A stretch of 14,485 nucleotides of DNA. It comes from Cyanobacteria bacterium M_surface_7_m2_037 (GTDB taxonomy: Bacteria; Cyanobacteriota; Cyanobacteriia; PCC-6307; Cyanobiaceae). Both the position numbers and the translations under genes were made by a program. The notes under the pieces were generated by a model. It was not told the DNA's origin. It saw only the letters and a program-made list of their open reading frames with translations, and did no database searches. Positions 12,578 through 14,485 of the stretch are shown here, in pieces (the first letter of the stretch is position 1; each line of letters begins with the position of its first letter). The stretch spans positions 1 through 14,485 of the forward strand of contig VGPP01000036.1 in assembly GCA_016882585.1 (NCBI GenBank), read 5' to 3'.

Positions 12578-14485
12578 TCAGCCGCTGCAGCAGGGCGAGC
12601 AGCGCCCGCCATTCCGGGGGCGCCTGCCGCTGCGGCCAGGCGCCGGGTCGCCCATACAACCAACCCAGAAACTGCTCACGCGCCCCGGCCGGGCCGCGCT
12701 CCCAGGCCCAGCGCAGTTGCGTTCCGCTTGGAGCCTGGGGGGCCAGGGGCAGGGCCGGCAGAGCGGGAATGTTGATGGCCTTCAGCTCCAGCCACTCCGT
12801 GATCCCATCGGCTGGGAGGGTGCCCGGCGCCAGAATCACCCCGGTTTCACTCAGGGCCTCAATCGCCACCCGGAGCTCCACGGGCTGTCCGGTGTGATCT
12901 TCTCCACGCAACGAGGCTGGCAAGGGCAATGCCAGCCAGGGGCTGGGATCGCCGGCGGCGGGATCGCGGCAGGCCCGCAGAGCCACAAGGAGGCCGAGCA
13001 AGGTCAGTCCGCCCCAAGCCAGGCCCAGCCAGCCGCCAGCGCTGCCGCCACCGGAGCTCAGATGGCGCAGGATCAGCGCCAGGTTGAGCCCATTGAGGCC
13101 CAGGAGCAGCAGCAGGGGCAGGGCCAGCACGGGGGCGATGCCGCCGCGCCCGTGCACCCGGTGTTTGGGGGTGATGCGAAACGGCTGCACGCGCCCCCAG
13201 AGGCTGGCCAGCACCGTGGCGGCCAGCGGTACAGCCAGGGCCCAGCCGGGTAGATCCGCCAGCAGGGCATGGCGGCTGCCGCGGTTCAGCCAGCCGGTGC
13301 TCAGCAGCAGCGCGATCCAGAGGGGTAGCAGCTTGCTCAGTACGGCTTGGTCCGTGAGCAGAACAGGTGCAACACCGAGCAGGCCGATGCTCAGCGGCAT
13401 CAGCAGGAGCAACAGGCGCGGCACCGTGTTGAACCAGTGCAGCGCCCCCTCGAGGTAGGCCAGGCGCTGGCCGGGCCGCAAGCCACGCAGGCGCAGCGGG
13501 CCCTGGGATAACCGCAGCGCTTGCAGCGTGCCGGAGGCCCAGCGCTGCCGTTGGCGCACGAAATCAAGCATCGTTTCGGCGGCTAGGCCGGCGCTGAGTT
13601 TTTCGCCGAGGTAGCGCAGCTTCCAGCCGCGGGAGGCGAGGGCCATGCCGGTCACCAGGTCTTCCGAGATGGCCTCTTCCACGAAGCCACCCACTTCGGC
13701 CAGGGCGCTGCGGCGCACCAGAAAGCTGGTGCCGGCGCACACCACGGCTTCCCAGGCGCTGCGCACCGGTTCGATCCAGCGGTAGAAGCTCTCCTCATCC
13801 GGCAGCAGCCAGGCCTCCATCGCCAGGTTGCGCATCACCGGATCGGCATTGAGGAAGTGTTGGGGCGTTTGCACCAGCGCCACCTGCGGATCGACCAGCA
13901 GGCCGATCGTGCGCTCGAGGAAGTGCTGCTGGGGCACGAAGTCGGCATCGAACACGGCGATCAGTTCGCCGCAGCTGAGGGCCAGGCCGGCGTTGAGGTT
14001 GCCGGCTTTGGCGTGACGCCGTTCAGGGCGGTGGTGGTAGCGGGCGCCGTAGCGGGCCGCTAGGGCTTCCAGCTCCGGGCGGCCAGTGTCATCGAGCAGC
14101 CAGAGCTGCCGGTGGGGATAGCTGAGCTGGCTGCAGGCGCGCAGGCAGCGCTCCAGCACCGGCAGCGGCTCGCCGCAGGTGGGGATCAGCACATCCACGG
14201 AAGGGCGCCAGTTGCTGCCCCGCCAGCGGGCCTGGGCGGCATCGGCCTCGGGGCGGCCATCGCTGAAGCGGCGCCAGGCCAGCAAAAGCGGCAGCAGGCC
14301 GCTGAGCAGCAGCCAGCCCTCGGCGAGCAGCAGCAGCAGGCTCAGGGCCGTGGCCAGGGGGCTGATCAGGTTGAGGCTGTGGAGCACCCGCCACTGCAGG
14401 TAGTGCAGGGTGAGCAGCGCGAGCAGCAGCAGCAGGCTGCGCCGCCTCCACAGGGGCTGCTGCGCTTCAGGCCGGCGACTCAGCC
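12492..14485 (-). CDS. BcsA-like cellulose synthase family glycosyltransferase, 5' end outside the window
   Basis: This is a processive GT2 enzyme of the inner membrane that polymerises a beta-glucan (probably from UDP-glucose) while exporting it. The frame stays open to the right edge, where residues such as LLLLLALLTLHYLQWRV form another membrane segment, so the GTG at 14387 is internal. Numbered from that GTG: membrane segment 9-36; LLDDTG (97-102); HAKAGNLN (125-132); DAD (147-149); TPQHF (174-178); SED (241-243) in place of the usual TED; QRQRW (279-283); several membrane segments from 322 to 470; and FRITPK (403-408), which matches the BcsA gating-loop motif FxVTxK. Residues about 486-577 are PilZ-like but lack the RxxxR motif and have ALSETG for the D/NxSxxG motif. 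The 3' end overlaps the DUF4079 gene by 86 bases. No bcsB is visible. The product could be cellulose or another beta-glucan. Confidence 0.9.
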   Translation of the reverse strand, partial: LSRRPEAQQPLWRRRSLLLLLALLTLHYLQWRVLHSLNLISPLATALSLLLLLAEGWLLLSGLLPLLLAWRRFSDGRPEADAAQARWRGSNWRPSVDVLIPTCGEPLPVLERCLRACSQLSYPHRQLWLLDDTGRPELEALAARYGARYHHRPERRHAKAGNLNAGLALSCGELIAVFDADFVPQQHFLERTIGLLVDPQVALVQTPQHFLNADPVMRNLAMEAWLLPDEESFYRWIEPVRSAWEAVVCAGTSFLVRRSALAEVGGFVEEAISEDLVTGMALASRGWKLRYLGEKLSAGLAAETMLDFVRQRQRWASGTLQALRLSQGPLRLRGLRPGQRLAYLEGALHWFNTVPRLLLLLMPLSIGLLGVAPVLLTDQAVLSKLLPLWIALLLSTGWLNRGSRHALLADLPGWALAVPLAATVLASLWGRVQPFRITPKHRVHGRGGIAPVLALPLLLLLGLNGLNLALILRHLSSGGGSAGGWLGLAWGGLTLLGLLVALRACRDPAAGDPSPWLALPLPASLRGEDHTGQPVELRVAIEALSETGVILAPGTLPADGITEWLELKAINIPALPALPLAPQAPSGTQLRWAWERGPAGAREQFLGWLYGRPGAWPQRQAPPEWRALLALLQRLISPGRERQRLSLVPQQLGLPPAPGTPDW
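12566..12596 (+). terminator. Palindromic hairpin at the DUF4079 stop codon
   Basis: The stop codon TGA (12575-12577) lies in the perfect 12-base palindrome GGCTGATCAGCC (12572-12583). An outer stem, GCCCTG (12566-12571) with CAGGGC (12591-12596), can enclose it with a 7-base bulge. The element lies within the antisense coding sequence of the glycosyltransferase, and no U-tract follows. It may define or protect the cobI-DUF4079 mRNA end. The function is inferred. Confidence 0.35.

Noticed and set aside
12477..13253. 258-codon plus-strand frame inside the glycosyltransferase
   Set aside because: It is antisense to conserved GT2 and membrane segments. It is Gln/Gly/Pro-rich and has no domain.

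Overview
The window looks like a GC-rich picocyanobacterium of the Synechococcus/Cyanobium type. It opens inside psaE, which encodes a small photosystem I subunit. It carries the tight gene order aroQ-miaE, followed by cobI and a DUF4079 membrane protein. Three copies of the cyanobacterial HIP1 octamer GCGATCGC are visible (297, 8111, 10453). I see no transposase, integrase, phage gene or CRISPR array, and codon and base usage look uniform, so this reads as ordinary chromosome with a few locally inserted or variable genes.

Layout from left to right. (1) 1-82 is the first 27 codons of psaE on the minus strand. Divergent from it are an unrecognised 347-residue helical protein (194-1237) and a short RecQ helicase without an HRDC domain (1248-2732). 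(2) 2733-9012 is a long minus-strand block. In transcription order it holds a NarL/FixJ-type response regulator, a Cache-HAMP histidine kinase starting at the very next base, a compact LysR-like regulator, a class 3 aldehyde dehydrogenase, and a secreted protein with four LysM domains that ends back to back with recQ. (3) 9092-9255 holds tRNA-Tyr(GTA) followed by tRNA-Thr(GGT), both minus strand, just upstream of that block. (4) 9350-12577 is the plus-strand metabolic block aroQ, miaE, cobI and DUF4079. It is interrupted by an acireductone dioxygenase (mtnD) on the opposite strand. (5) 12492-14485 is a BcsA-like processive glycosyltransferase on the minus strand. Its 5' end lies outside the window, and its 3' end overlaps the DUF4079 gene by 86 bases.

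How the genes may work together. The response regulator, kinase and LysR-like regulator sit directly upstream of the aldehyde dehydrogenase in the same direction with small gaps (0, 49 and 23 bases). This suggests a sensing-plus-detoxification module in which an external small molecule and an intracellular ligand are both read out. That is inference from gene order. The other genes are housekeeping functions: shikimate pathway, tRNA modification, methionine salvage, cobalamin synthesis, DNA repair and envelope.

The least expected signals are these: the LysR-like protein appears to have lost the middle of its effector domain, and its ribosome binding site lies inside an inverted repeat; many stop codons sit in small GC-rich hairpins that lack U-tracts; and the cellulose-synthase-like enzyme keeps its catalytic and gating motifs but seems to have lost the c-di-GMP-binding residues of its PilZ region.
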